In this document: piece by piece, positions 1 to 6,869 of the stretch
Numbering within the stretch: the first letter of the stretch is position 1
Layout: each line of letters starts with the position of its first letter
Origin: an uncultured Eubacteriales bacterium
GTDB lineage: Bacteria > Bacillota > Clostridia > Oscillospirales > Acutalibacteraceae
Direction of reading: 5' to 3'
Assembly (NCBI GenBank): GCA_900540235.1
Contig: UQEY01000020.1
Span: 1 to 34,044, forward strand
DNA: 34,044 nucleotides
Translations under genes and position numbers: made by a program
Notes under the pieces: generated by a model
Told to the model about the DNA's origin: nothing
Databases searched by the model: none
Seen by the model: only the letters and a program-made list of their open reading frames with translations

Positions 1-80
1 ATTATTCTACGCCCCTTCTAGGGGCAGAGCCTGTAAGGCATCCTTCTAGGAATTTTCAAACCACTAGTTTACTAGTGGTT
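1..80. repeat. Hairpin-rich intergenic DNA at left edge
   Basis: No gene is visible in the first 134 bases. CTACG at 8-12 is followed by a short GC hairpin (CCCCT-TCT-AGGGG region, 13-25), which recalls the CTACG-plus-hairpin repeats elsewhere in the window, although here the order is reversed. A second inverted repeat at 59-80 has 10-base arms (AACCACTAGT and ACTAGTGGTT) around TT. The function is unknown. The element may continue to the left of the window. Confidence 0.4.
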
Positions 81-89
81 ATGATTATA

Positions 90-120
90 GAAAAAAGCGG
101 GCGAATAATTATCGTCCGCT
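90..120 (-). terminator. Rho-independent terminator of the amino-acid ABC operon
   Basis: On the minus strand an 8-base stem (AGCGGACG pairing with CGCCCGCT through one G-T pair; plus-strand arms 96-103 and 113-120) is followed directly by a run of T (plus-strand A at 91-96). It lies about 15 bases past the stop codon of the ATPase gene, as expected for the end of this operon. Confidence 0.8.
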
Positions 121-134
121 TTGCTTTTATTAAT

Positions 135-857
135 TTATAACACTGCTCTGAGGAACTGCTGAAGCCGTGGGTCTTTAGGTGCGCCGAAAATTTCTTGCGG
201 CGGTGCGTTTTCAACAATATATCCGTCTGCCATAAAGATTACCTTGTCCGCAACCTCTCTTGCAAAGCCCATTTCGTGGGTAACAACAACCATTGTCATG
301 CCCTCGCTTGCAAGGTCTTTCATAACCTGCAAAACCTCGCCGACCATTTCAGGGTCAAGCGCCGAAGTCGGTTCGTCAAAAAGCATAACCTTTGGGTTCA
401 TTGCAAGTGAGCGAACTATAGCCGCCCTTTGCTTTTGACCGCCTGAAATTTGCTTAGGATAAGCATTTGCCTTGTCTGCAAGACCGACCCTGTCAAGAAG
501 CTCAAGCGCTTTTGTGTTAGCTTCTTCCTTCGTCATAAGTTTAAGCTGAGTAGGGGCGAGAGTAATATTTTGAAGAATAGTCATATTTTCAAAAAGATTG
601 AAATGCTGGAACACCATTCCCATATGTTGTCTTACTTTGTTGATATCGCACTTTTTGTCAGTAATAAGCTGACCGTCAAAGTAAATTTCACCATCTGTAG
701 GAGTTTCAAGGAGGTTAAGGCATCTTAAAAATGTGCTTTTACCGGAACCGGACGGACCGATAATAACAATCTTTTCGCCCTGATTAATTTCATAGTCAAT
801 GCCTTTAAGCACTTCATTGTCGCCGAAGCTTTTTTTCAAATTCTTAACGGTTATCAC
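135..857 (-). CDS. Polar amino-acid ABC transporter, ATP-binding protein
   Basis: This is the cytoplasmic ATPase that powers uptake through the permease encoded just upstream. At 240 residues it has the usual length of the GlnQ/HisP class. Walker A is GPSGSGKST (about 34-42), the signature is ISGGQKQR, Walker B is LFDEPTSALDPE, and the switch histidine lies in VVTHEM. The start is GTG at 857, behind TGAGGAAAA, and it overlaps the permease stop by 14 bases, so translation is probably coupled. The order binding protein, permease, ATPase is typical of these operons. The family assignment is firm. The transported amino acid cannot be read from the sequence; cystine, glutamine or another polar amino acid are all possible. 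Confidence 0.95.
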   Translation of the reverse strand: MITVKNLKKSFGDNEVLKGIDYEINQGEKIVIIGPSGSGKSTFLRCLNLLETPTDGEIYFDGQLITDKKCDINKVRQHMGMVFQHFNLFENMTILQNITLAPTQLKLMTKEEANTKALELLDRVGLADKANAYPKQISGGQKQRAAIVRSLAMNPKVMLFDEPTSALDPEMVGEVLQVMKDLASEGMTMVVVTHEMGFAREVADKVIFMADGYIVENAPPQEIFGAPKDPRLQQFLRAVL

Positions 858-1548
858 TTTTCCTCAGGCTCCTTTCCATAATTTTAATAAGAGTAGAAAT
901 AACAAGTACCATTACGATGTAAATAATAGCCATTACAAGGTAAGGAACCATAAAGTCATATGTGTTTGAACCTATACGCTGGAAAGCAAGATAAAGGTCG
1001 GTAGCACCTACAAAGCTGACGACGGAAGTTTCCTTAATAAGTGAAATAAATTCGTTGCCGAGAGTAGGAAGAATATTCTTTACCGCTTGCGGAATGATGA
1101 TTTTTATCATTGTTGTGCTGTAGCTCAAACCGACTGCACGGCCGCCTTCCATTTGACCCGAATCAACTGAAAGAATACCGGCTCTCATAATTTCTGAAAT
1201 GTATGCGCCGGAGTTTAAGCCAAACACAACTACCGCAACAGGCACGCTTTTTAAATGTATTGAGAGAAGCGGCATAAGAACATAGTAGAACAAAAGAAGC
1301 TGAACTACTATAGGAGTGCCACGGAAAAAGCTTACATATAACTTAGCGAGAGCGTCAAGCACCTTTGATATGCCGTTTGTTTTAGGAACAACTCGAATAG
1401 TTGCAATAAGCGTACCGATTACGATACCTATTACAAGACCGAGCACGGCAATTATAAGTGTGTTTCTTAAACCCTCAAGCACAACATTGTAGCCGCCGTT
1501 GTCAATAAAGAATTTCCAAAACACTTCAAATTTCTTTTCAAAATTCAT
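844..1548 (-). CDS. Polar amino-acid ABC transporter, permease
   Basis: Inner-membrane permease of the HisM/GlnP type, 234 residues. Hydrophobic segments begin near residue 30 (LIIAVLGLVIGIVIGTLI) and recur to the C-terminus. The EAA-type coupling loop that contacts the ATPase is visible as GGRAVGLSYSTTMIKIIIPQ in the middle of the protein. Start ATG at 1548 follows AGGACTTATTA. A single permease gene implies a homodimer, as is common for this family in Firmicutes. It lies between the binding-protein gene (62 bases upstream, separated by a stable hairpin) and the ATPase gene (14-base overlap). The family is certain and the substrate is unknown. Confidence 0.94.
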   Translation of the reverse strand: MNFEKKFEVFWKFFIDNGGYNVVLEGLRNTLIIAVLGLVIGIVIGTLIATIRVVPKTNGISKVLDALAKLYVSFFRGTPIVVQLLLFYYVLMPLLSIHLKSVPVAVVVFGLNSGAYISEIMRAGILSVDSGQMEGGRAVGLSYSTTMIKIIIPQAVKNILPTLGNEFISLIKETSVVSFVGATDLYLAFQRIGSNTYDFMVPYLVMAIIYIVMVLVISTLIKIMERSLRKSDNR

Positions 1549-1568
1549 TAATAAGTCCTCATATCATA

Positions 1569-1595
1569 AATGCCCATTCAAAACGAATGGGCATT
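1569..1595 (-). promoter_or_regulatory. Intercistronic hairpin between binding protein and permease
   Basis: A perfect stem with arms 1569-1579 and 1585-1595 and a 5-base loop lies between the binding-protein stop and the permease start. On the transcribed minus strand the stem is followed by TTATGATATG rather than a long T run. This suits an RNA-stabilising or partially terminating structure that leaves binding protein in excess over the membrane parts, a familiar arrangement in such operons. The role is inferred. Confidence 0.55.
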
Positions 1596-1610
1596 CTTTT
1601 TAGTGTTAAA

Positions 1611-2504
1611 TTATGCTACGGCGTTAATCGAATTTGTGATTGCCTGAGCAGGAGCTGCGTCGATGATAACATAGTTAAGACCGCCGTTGATTAAGTCCTG
1701 AACAGCAAGTGAACCGTTTGCATAGCCCTTCCAGGTTGCATTAAGTTTTGTGAAGCCGAAGTCATCGCTGCCCTCAACATAATACTGACCTGTTGTACCG
1801 TTTTGACCGCCGATAAGAACCGATTTGTCAAAGCCTGCAAGAATCTTGTCAACATCTTCCTTAGTTTTGCAGTTGTCAAATGTTGTGTCATCAGCCTTAA
1901 CAATAAGCTTCTGAGCAGCGTTGTAATAAGAGTCACAGAAGTCAACCTGCTTTGCTCTTTCTTCTGTTACTGTAAGACCTGCCATACCGATGTCAGCCTT
2001 TTGCTGCTGAACTGAAAGAAGAACAGCGTCAAATGCCATATCTACGATTACAAGTTCTTTGCCGAGTTTGTCAGCAAGAAGCTTAGCAATTTCCATATCG
2101 ATACCGTAGAACTTGTCGCCCTCTTTATATTCAAAAGGAGCAAATTCAGCGTTTGTAGCAACTACAAGCTGGTCCTTAGACTTGTCCTGCTTAGCAGATT
2201 CAACGCCTACAGGTTCGCCGTCACCGAAGTAGTGATTGCTGATTTCTTCAAATTCACCGCTTGATTTCATATCTGCGATAAGTTCGTTGCACTTGTCTTT
2301 AAGTTCAGGCTGATTCTTGTCTACGCCGAAAGCGTATTCTTCGCTTGAAAGCTCAATGTCAACAACCTTAACTTTAGCGGCAGATGTGGTTGAGTCGTCT
2401 GCTTTCTTGTCGTCTGTGCTTGATGATGAGCAGCCAGCAAATACTGCAACTACTACCATAAGTACGGCAAGAACAGCAGCAGAAATTTTCTTTGTTAATT
2501 TCAT
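1611..2504 (-). CDS. Amino-acid ABC transporter substrate-binding lipoprotein, apparently circularly permuted
   Basis: Extracellular lipoprotein of the SBP_bac_3 family, 297 residues. The signal peptide ends in VFAGC, which gives lipidated Cys25, followed by a Ser/Asp/Lys-rich linker (26-44). The canonical first strand of this family (LVVATNAEFAPFEY) does not follow the linker but appears only at residue 113. Residues 45-93 instead carry what is normally the C-terminal end of the fold (SSEEYAFGVDKNQPEL, then ADMKSSGEFEEISNHYF). The protein stops right after the segment VIIDAAPAQA, where ordinary members continue into exactly that missing piece. The order is therefore permuted, not truncated: all parts are present once. 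The joining linker is residues 94-111 (GDGEPVGVESAKQDKSKD). Start ATG at 2504 follows GGAGG. It heads the operon with permease and ATPase. The ligand is unknown. Confidence 0.9.
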   Translation of the reverse strand: MKLTKKISAAVLAVLMVVVAVFAGCSSSSTDDKKADDSTTSAAKVKVVDIELSSEEYAFGVDKNQPELKDKCNELIADMKSSGEFEEISNHYFGDGEPVGVESAKQDKSKDQLVVATNAEFAPFEYKEGDKFYGIDMEIAKLLADKLGKELVIVDMAFDAVLLSVQQQKADIGMAGLTVTEERAKQVDFCDSYYNAAQKLIVKADDTTFDNCKTKEDVDKILAGFDKSVLIGGQNGTTGQYYVEGSDDFGFTKLNATWKGYANGSLAVQDLINGGLNYVIIDAAPAQAITNSINAVA

Positions 2505-2544
2505 CTTTGTTTCCTCCGTATTTTGTTTTTAATGACATAATAAA

Positions 2545-2569
2545 GACACGGCTAATAAATAACCGTGTC
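2545..2569 (-). promoter_or_regulatory. Inverted repeat at the predicted transcription start of the ABC operon
   Basis: Arms GACACGG (2545-2551) and CCGTGTC (2563-2569) are a perfect 7-base inverted repeat with an 11-base spacer. It begins just after the -10 box, so it would form either a 5' hairpin in the mRNA or a repressor operator over the start site. Which one cannot be decided from the sequence. Confidence 0.4.
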
Positions 2570-2572
2570 AAT

Positions 2573-2601
2573 AATTTATCACAATATTTCCGTAAAGTCA
2601 A
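2573..2601 (-). promoter_or_regulatory. Sigma-A type promoter of the amino-acid ABC operon
   Basis: On the minus strand TTGACT (2596-2601) and TAAATT (2573-2578) are separated by 17 bases. The predicted start is near 2566, about 60 bases before the binding-protein ATG. Confidence 0.6.
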
Positions 2602-2675
2602 TATTTTGAGCATTTTAGCTGTATATTTATACATATAATTTATAAATTATAGCTTATAATCTTTTGTGGCTTAAA

Positions 2676-2763
2676 GGCGACCACAGGTCGCCCCTACGAT
2701 AGTCTTATCATTTTAGGCTATCTAAAATAGAAAAATCACCGTAGGGGCGAACTGCGTTCGCCC
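2676..2763. repeat. Three-hairpin CTACG/CGTAG intergenic element, copy 1
   Basis: Outer hairpin GGCGACC-ACA-GGTCGCC (2676-2692) is followed by CCTACG. A central AT hairpin has arms ATTTTAG and CTAAAAT (2710-2728). CGTAGG and a second outer hairpin GGGCGAAC-TGC-GTTCGCCC (2745-2763) complete it. It is almost identical, in opposite orientation, to the copy at 24690-24777. It lies between iolB and the amino-acid ABC promoter. No coding potential is apparent. Confidence 0.85.
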
Positions 2764-2776
2764 GCTAAATTATAAC

Positions 2777-3550
2777 TTAATCTGCATTTGCGAGCCATTC
2801 GTATTCCGGCACATAGATTCTTGTTTTATCCCAAGGGTCGCCGTCAAGGTGGCGAATGAGCCAAACATAATACATTTCATAACCCGGGGCGGTTACCTGC
2901 TGGTGTGCGTTGCCGCCTCTTATGCAAAGGCAGGTTCCGTTTTCGGTTTTGTATGGAGTGTTACCTTCAAAGCCGGCTCCGAAGCCCTCCGGGTGGTCAA
3001 ATTGATAGTAGTAAAGTTCCGGTTGAGGATGATGGTGCGGCGGATAGCTTGACCATCTGCCCGGCTGGTTGAAAACTTCGCCCATAACCATATTAGAATT
3101 AGGTGCATTGTCAAGGTCAAACATAGTTGATACAATTCTGTGACCCGTGCCGTTCCACTGACCTTTGCCGAATTCCTGATAAAGGCAATTATCAGGGTTA
3201 TAAAACTCGTTTTTGAAAGTTTTTTCATTGTCTGTCATTTGAACAAGAACTTCGCTTTCCTCGTTTGCAGTTACACTTGCTTTAACTTGTTTGCAAAAAT
3301 GAACTGCATAAGGAGTTTTTTCAAACGGGTTTTTTCTTTTGCATCTTTCATCAATGTCGTCGCCTACTTTAAAGGTAACATCACCCGAGAGAAGCAAAAT
3401 TGCCGTTTCGTTTTCTTCTTCAAAGATTTCGAGCGCTTCACCTTTTTTGAGCTTTTTAACATAGATATCCATAAGCATTTCGGAATTGACGCCGTTTCTT
3501 TGACAAAGAATTTTTTTGCCGTTTTCGTCGTATTCAGGTTTGAATAACAT
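2777..3550 (-). CDS. iolB: 5-deoxy-glucuronate isomerase (IolB/KduI family)
   Basis: Cytoplasmic cupin-fold isomerase of 257 residues, close to the family length. In inositol breakdown IolB converts 5-deoxy-glucuronate to 2-deoxy-5-keto-gluconate. The hallmark metal-site stretch is clear: FNQPGRWSSYPPHHHPQPEL, followed by YYYQF and later GGNAHQQVTAPGYEMYYVWL, which supply the His and Glu ligands. The start ATG at 3550 follows AAGGGGAAATTTAATT. The gene sits 33 bases after the CHAP amidase gene on the same strand, and no other inositol gene (iolC, D, E, G) is present in the window. An orphan IolB could serve inositol genes elsewhere or act on another deoxy-keto-uronate, as in the related KduI branch. 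The family call is firm and the exact substrate less so. Confidence 0.85.
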   Translation of the reverse strand: MLFKPEYDENGKKILCQRNGVNSEMLMDIYVKKLKKGEALEIFEEENETAILLLSGDVTFKVGDDIDERCKRKNPFEKTPYAVHFCKQVKASVTANEESEVLVQMTDNEKTFKNEFYNPDNCLYQEFGKGQWNGTGHRIVSTMFDLDNAPNSNMVMGEVFNQPGRWSSYPPHHHPQPELYYYQFDHPEGFGAGFEGNTPYKTENGTCLCIRGGNAHQQVTAPGYEMYYVWLIRHLDGDPWDKTRIYVPEYEWLANAD

Positions 3551-3583
3551 AATTAAATTTCCCCTTTATAATATATTAATCAA

Positions 3584-4933
3584 TTATTTTTTCTTGATTT
3601 TTTTAACTAAAGCAATGAAGATTGAAACAAAAGCCGTAACACCTGCGATAGATATAGGCACTATGTAAAGCTGCTTGTTTTGAGTAAGCATATTCACATT
3701 TACTCCGAGCCTTGTAAGCACGCTTTGAGCGTTTGCCTGAGTTGTTGAAACATCGATTCTTGTTGCGACAACTTTCCTTTCCTCATTATTTTCCATTGTT
3801 GAAACTTCGCCTACAGCATCGGTAACATTAAAATCGCACTGAGCGTAAAGGTCGTCGTTTGCGCAAACAACGACTGTTGCCGTGCCTGTACCTATAGCTT
3901 TTATTTCGCCGCCTGCACCGATTTCGATAATTCCTTCTTGGTCGCAAAAGTAACCTACAACCGCTTTTACATCGTTTGGTTCAACCGAATATTCAAGCTT
4001 AACGCTGTCACCGACTTGCAAATCGTAGTTTGAAGCATAAATTGATAAGTTTGTGAGAGAAACGGTAGTTTCCGAAGCTTGAGAAGTTGAGAGCGTTGTA
4101 GACTCAGTCGTAAATTCTGTTGTGGTTTGCACAGTGGTTTGAGTAGTTGTTCGAGTTGTAGAATTTGTTGAAGTCGGTTTTGCAGTTGCCTGTTTTGTTG
4201 TGGCGGTTGCGGTAGCTTGTTTGGTTGTTGTTTGCTTTGTCGTGGTAGCTTTTTTCGTTGTTGTTTGCTTTGTTGTGGTCGGCTTTTTTGTTGTAGTTGC
4301 TTTTTTGGTGGTAGGCTTTGCCGTTGTTGACTGAGCAGTGGTTTGCTCGCTTTGACCGGATACAGAAGCGTAGTTAGGGCTTGCATAACCGATAATTGCA
4401 CTGATATTGTTATACGGTTTTGAACCCTTTGCCGTATATTCTCTCGCTTTAACCTTGCCTGAGCAGTTGCCCTCAATGGTGTAAACGGTTGAGCCTGAAG
4501 TGTAGTTAACTATGCCCACATGGTCGCAAGAGCCGCTTCCATTCCAGTCAAAAAATACCAAATCGCCCTGATTCGGTGTGTAGTCGCTTGGTGAATAATA
4601 CCTGCCCTTGTCCTTAAACCAACTTATCATACTGTTGCAGTTGCCACCACGAGGAATGATAACGCCGTTTAATTTTGTATTTGAACTTTCGCCAACTTGG
4701 TTAAAGCACCAAAGCACAAAGGTTGTGCACCAGCCGCCTTGGTAGCCGAACCAATCGCCGTATTTTGAATTTGTTGATGTGCCTGTGTAACCGACTTCGC
4801 CGCTTGCAACACTTACTACGCTTGACCTAAGCTCCTCCTCACTTGCAGCATAAACGCAGGAGGGAATACAAAATGTGATTGATATAATGATTGATAAAAG
4901 CAAAACACTTGCTTTTTTAAATTTTAAGCTCAT
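3584..4933 (-). CDS. Secreted, membrane-anchored CHAP-domain peptidoglycan hydrolase
   Basis: A 449-residue surface protein. A signal peptide (cleavage near CVYAA, residue 30) precedes a CHAP amidase/endopeptidase domain (about 33-187). The catalytic Cys is Cys69 in GGWCTTFVLWC, the His is His138 in CDHVGIV, and EGN (154-156) supplies the polar third residue. Residues about 195-292 are an extended Thr/Lys-rich stalk built from TTTKK, TTTKQ and similar units. An Ig-like Big_2-type domain follows (about 293-372; LQVGDSVKLEYSVEPNDV, then AIGTGTATVVV). A C-terminal membrane helix (about 424-443) ends in KKIKKK, so the enzyme is probably tethered to the cell with its catalytic head projecting into the wall. 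The start is supported by GCGGAGAATAT. It probably cleaves peptide cross-links in peptidoglycan. iolB follows by 33 bases. Confidence 0.88.
   Translation of the reverse strand: MSLKFKKASVLLLSIIISITFCIPSCVYAASEEELRSSVVSVASGEVGYTGTSTNSKYGDWFGYQGGWCTTFVLWCFNQVGESSNTKLNGVIIPRGGNCNSMISWFKDKGRYYSPSDYTPNQGDLVFFDWNGSGSCDHVGIVNYTSGSTVYTIEGNCSGKVKAREYTAKGSKPYNNISAIIGYASPNYASVSGQSEQTTAQSTTAKPTTKKATTTKKPTTTKQTTTKKATTTKQTTTKQATATATTKQATAKPTSTNSTTRTTTQTTVQTTTEFTTESTTLSTSQASETTVSLTNLSIYASNYDLQVGDSVKLEYSVEPNDVKAVVGYFCDQEGIIEIGAGGEIKAIGTGTATVVVCANDDLYAQCDFNVTDAVGEVSTMENNEERKVVATRIDVSTTQANAQSVLTRLGVNVNMLTQNKQLYIVPISIAGVTAFVSIFIALVKKIKKK
4060..4350 (-). repeat. Low-complexity Thr/Lys stalk coding region
   Basis: The DNA encoding the stalk of the CHAP protein is a degenerate array of Thr, Lys and Gln codons. 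It produces a long spurious open frame on the same strand in another phase (3967-4476). Such arrays vary in length between strains through slippage or recombination. Confidence 0.7.
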
Positions 4934-4986
4934 ATATTCTCCGCTGAAAAATCTTCTTTTCGTCTGTCTAAAATAATCTAAGTATA

Positions 4987-5014
4987 ATTATATACATAAA
5001 TATTAAAATGTCAA
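4987..5014 (-). promoter_or_regulatory. Promoter of the CHAP gene
   Basis: On the minus strand TTGACA (5009-5014) and TATAAT (4987-4992), 16 bases apart, are near-consensus and lie about 55 bases before the start codon. Confidence 0.65.
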
Positions 5015-5035
5015 TTTATAATATTATGCAAAATG

Positions 5036-5064
5036 TTGAAAAAATAAAATAAATGGTGTATATT
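5036..5064 (+). promoter_or_regulatory. Promoter of the serine hydrolase gene
   Basis: TTGAAA (5036-5041), a 17-base spacer and TATATT (5059-5064). The half-repeat at 5075-5103 would be transcribed as part of the leader. Confidence 0.5.
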
Positions 5065-5074
5065 TAAAATATAA

Positions 5075-5103
5075 TGGGTTGTCGGGGAAGCCGACTCCTA
5101 CAG
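5075..5103. repeat. Half element: hairpin plus CCTACA
   Basis: A single hairpin GTCGG-GGAAG-CCGAC (5081-5095), preceded by GGGTT and followed by TCCTACAG. It is nearly identical to the left half of the element at 8546-8570 and related to the outer hairpins of the three-hairpin family. It lies in the leader region of the serine hydrolase gene. Confidence 0.6.
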
Positions 5104-5154
5104 AAGTCTGAATAATTTAACTTGTGAATTTTAATTTACAATGGGGGTACATAT

Positions 5155-6756
5155 ATGGAAAGGTTAAAAGATTATCAGCTTGAGCATTGCACACCCGAGG
5201 AGGTTGGCGTTAACAGTCAGGCAATAACAGATTTTATAAATGAAATTAATGAAAATAATTTAGGCTTGCAAAGCTTTACCGTTGTAAGGCACGACAAGGT
5301 TTGCGCTCAAGGTTTTTTTAAGCCGTATAATAAGGATATTCCCCATGTGCTTTATTCTATGAGCAAGTCGGTCACTTCAACTGCTATCGGTTTTGCCGTG
5401 AGCGAGGGACTTATAAGCCTCAACGACAGAGTTGTAAAATTTTTCCCTGAATATGTAATGAGCAAGCGTCCGTTTAACAGGATGCTTACCGTCAGGATGC
5501 TTCTCACAATGCATTCCGACAAGCTTATTACTGTTCTTGACGAAAAAGGAGGAACAGACTGGATACAAAATTTCCTTAACGCACCGTTCCTTTTGCCGCC
5601 GAACACAAAATTTAATTATATAAGTGAAAACACATCTATGCTTTCGGCAATTATTACAAGAGTGACCGGTATGAGTGTTATTGATTATCTTTATCCTCGT
5701 ATACTTGAACCGCTCGGAATTGAAAAGCCGTTTTGGGAAAGTGACGGTCAGGGTAATAATGCCGGCGGCTGGGGTCTTTATATGAAAAGTGAGGACCTTG
5801 CGAAATTCTTTTTGCCATACATTCACGGCGGTAAATGGAAAGACGGCACGCAAATTATCCCTGAAACTTGGGTAAAGGAAGCTACAAGAAAGCAGGTTGA
5901 TTCGGTAAATGACGGTTATATTGACAATATGATGGGTTACGGCTATCAATTTTGGCGCAACCCTGTTTCAAACAGTTTCAGAGCCGACGGTCTTTTCGGT
6001 CAGCGTTGCTTTATGTTTCCCGAGTATGACGCTCTTGTTGTGCTTAACTGCGGCGAGTCGGAAGATTATAAGGTTATGAAGATTTTTTGGAAGTATTTTC
6101 CTGTATGCTTCGGCTACGGCTCTTTGCCTGAAAATAAGGAGGCGTACGGCAAAATGCTTGAAACTGTTGAAAATTGCTCGGTTGAAGATTTGCCTGCGAC
6201 CGAGAGAAACAGAGAACTTGAAAAGAAAATTTCAGGCAGACTTATTAAGTGCAAAACAAGCGAATTTGTTTCTGTCGTTTCAATCACGATTACCCAAATG
6301 TGGTATAACAAACCGGGCGATATAAACGAAATCAAATTTACTTTTGACGATGATAAACTCAGATTTTATTGGAAAGAAAAAGAGTATGAAAATACTGTTG
6401 ATGTCGGTTTGAACGGTGAATACGGCATCAGCAAAATGACGCTTGGAGATGTAACATATCACGCTTACTCAAAGGCTTCGTGGCAGGAAAATGGCTCTCT
6501 TGACTTATGGATAAGACCTATTGAAACGGCTCATGTAAGAAAGTTTAACTTTAAGTTTAATGACGACGATACGGTTAAAATCACTAATGATATGAACCCG
6601 ACTTTGCAGGAACTTGTTATTTACTATATGACATTCACGGGTTATCCTGTCAGGGGTGAATTAGGCGAAGATTTGATTAAAGATGCGGTTGAAAAACTTG
6701 GTTTGCCTATTATTGAACCGAACTTTAAGGGCAAGTTTGTTGATGAAAACGAATAA
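5155..6756 (+). CDS. Serine hydrolase of the beta-lactamase/esterase (class C) family
   Basis: A 533-residue protein with no evident signal peptide, so probably cytoplasmic. The N-terminal two thirds carry the serine beta-lactamase/DD-peptidase fold. The nucleophile motif SMSK (Ser68, Lys71) lies in VLYSMSKSVTSTA. The tyrosine motif is Tyr155 in FNYISENTSM. The C-terminal motif region is GLFGQRCFMFPEYDALVVLN. The remaining approximately 180 residues form an appended domain rich in beta-strand-like sequence, of unknown role. The family includes esterases, 6-aminohexanoate-dimer hydrolase-like amidases and penicillin-recognising proteins, so substrate and antibiotic resistance cannot be inferred. 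The start follows GGGGGT. The gene is monocistronic, with its own promoter and a strong terminator. Confidence 0.85.
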   Translation: MERLKDYQLEHCTPEEVGVNSQAITDFINEINENNLGLQSFTVVRHDKVCAQGFFKPYNKDIPHVLYSMSKSVTSTAIGFAVSEGLISLNDRVVKFFPEYVMSKRPFNRMLTVRMLLTMHSDKLITVLDEKGGTDWIQNFLNAPFLLPPNTKFNYISENTSMLSAIITRVTGMSVIDYLYPRILEPLGIEKPFWESDGQGNNAGGWGLYMKSEDLAKFFLPYIHGGKWKDGTQIIPETWVKEATRKQVDSVNDGYIDNMMGYGYQFWRNPVSNSFRADGLFGQRCFMFPEYDALVVLNCGESEDYKVMKIFWKYFPVCFGYGSLPENKEAYGKMLETVENCSVEDLPATERNRELEKKISGRLIKCKTSEFVSVVSITITQMWYNKPGDINEIKFTFDDDKLRFYWKEKEYENTVDVGLNGEYGISKMTLGDVTYHAYSKASWQENGSLDLWIRPIETAHVRKFNFKFNDDDTVKITNDMNPTLQELVIYYMTFTGYPVRGELGEDLIKDAVEKLGLPIIEPNFKGKFVDENE

Positions 6757-6769
6757 AAATAAATAAATT

Positions 6770-6798
6770 AGCGGGAGGACGGTATCCTCCCGCTTTTT
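6770..6798 (+). terminator. Terminator of the serine hydrolase gene
   Basis: A perfect 10-base stem AGCGGGAGGA (6770-6779) and TCCTCCCGCT (6785-6794) with a 5-base loop, followed by TTTT. Confidence 0.9.
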
Positions 6799-6799
6799 A

Positions 6800-6813
6800 T
6801 TACAAAATTGTAA
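6800..6813 (+). promoter_or_regulatory. Candidate response-regulator box before the two-component operon
   Basis: TTACA-AAAT-TGTAA, an inverted repeat that fits the TNACA-N4-TGTAA type box known for BceR/VirR-like regulators. A box with the same N4 lies before the ABC exporter (8593-8606). Its right arm supplies TTGTAA, which could also serve as a -35 element 18 bases before TATGAT (6832-6837), so the regulator may control its own gene. Confidence 0.55.
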
Positions 6814-6869
6814 TAGAAGAAAAATAATATATATGATATACTTAATTAAAATAATAAACAGGTGATACT

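Noticed and set aside
1..60. Possible tRNA 3' part at the left edge
   Set aside because: The GC hairpins do not form a T-arm or acceptor stem with the expected sequence, and no anticodon arm is seen; it fits better as intergenic hairpins.
2676..2763. Rho-independent terminator for iolB
   Set aside because: The stems are stable but not followed by a T run on either strand, and the same element occurs at unrelated sites.
3967..4476. A 169-codon open frame overlapping the CHAP gene, same strand, other phase
   Set aside because: It is a frame-shadow of the Thr/Lys codon array, with Gln/Leu/Arg-biased sequence, no ribosome site and no recognisable domain.
5155..6756. Beta-lactamase giving antibiotic resistance
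   Set aside because: The SxxK motif is shared by many esterases and amidases; there is no signal peptide and the appended domain is atypical, so resistance is not supported.
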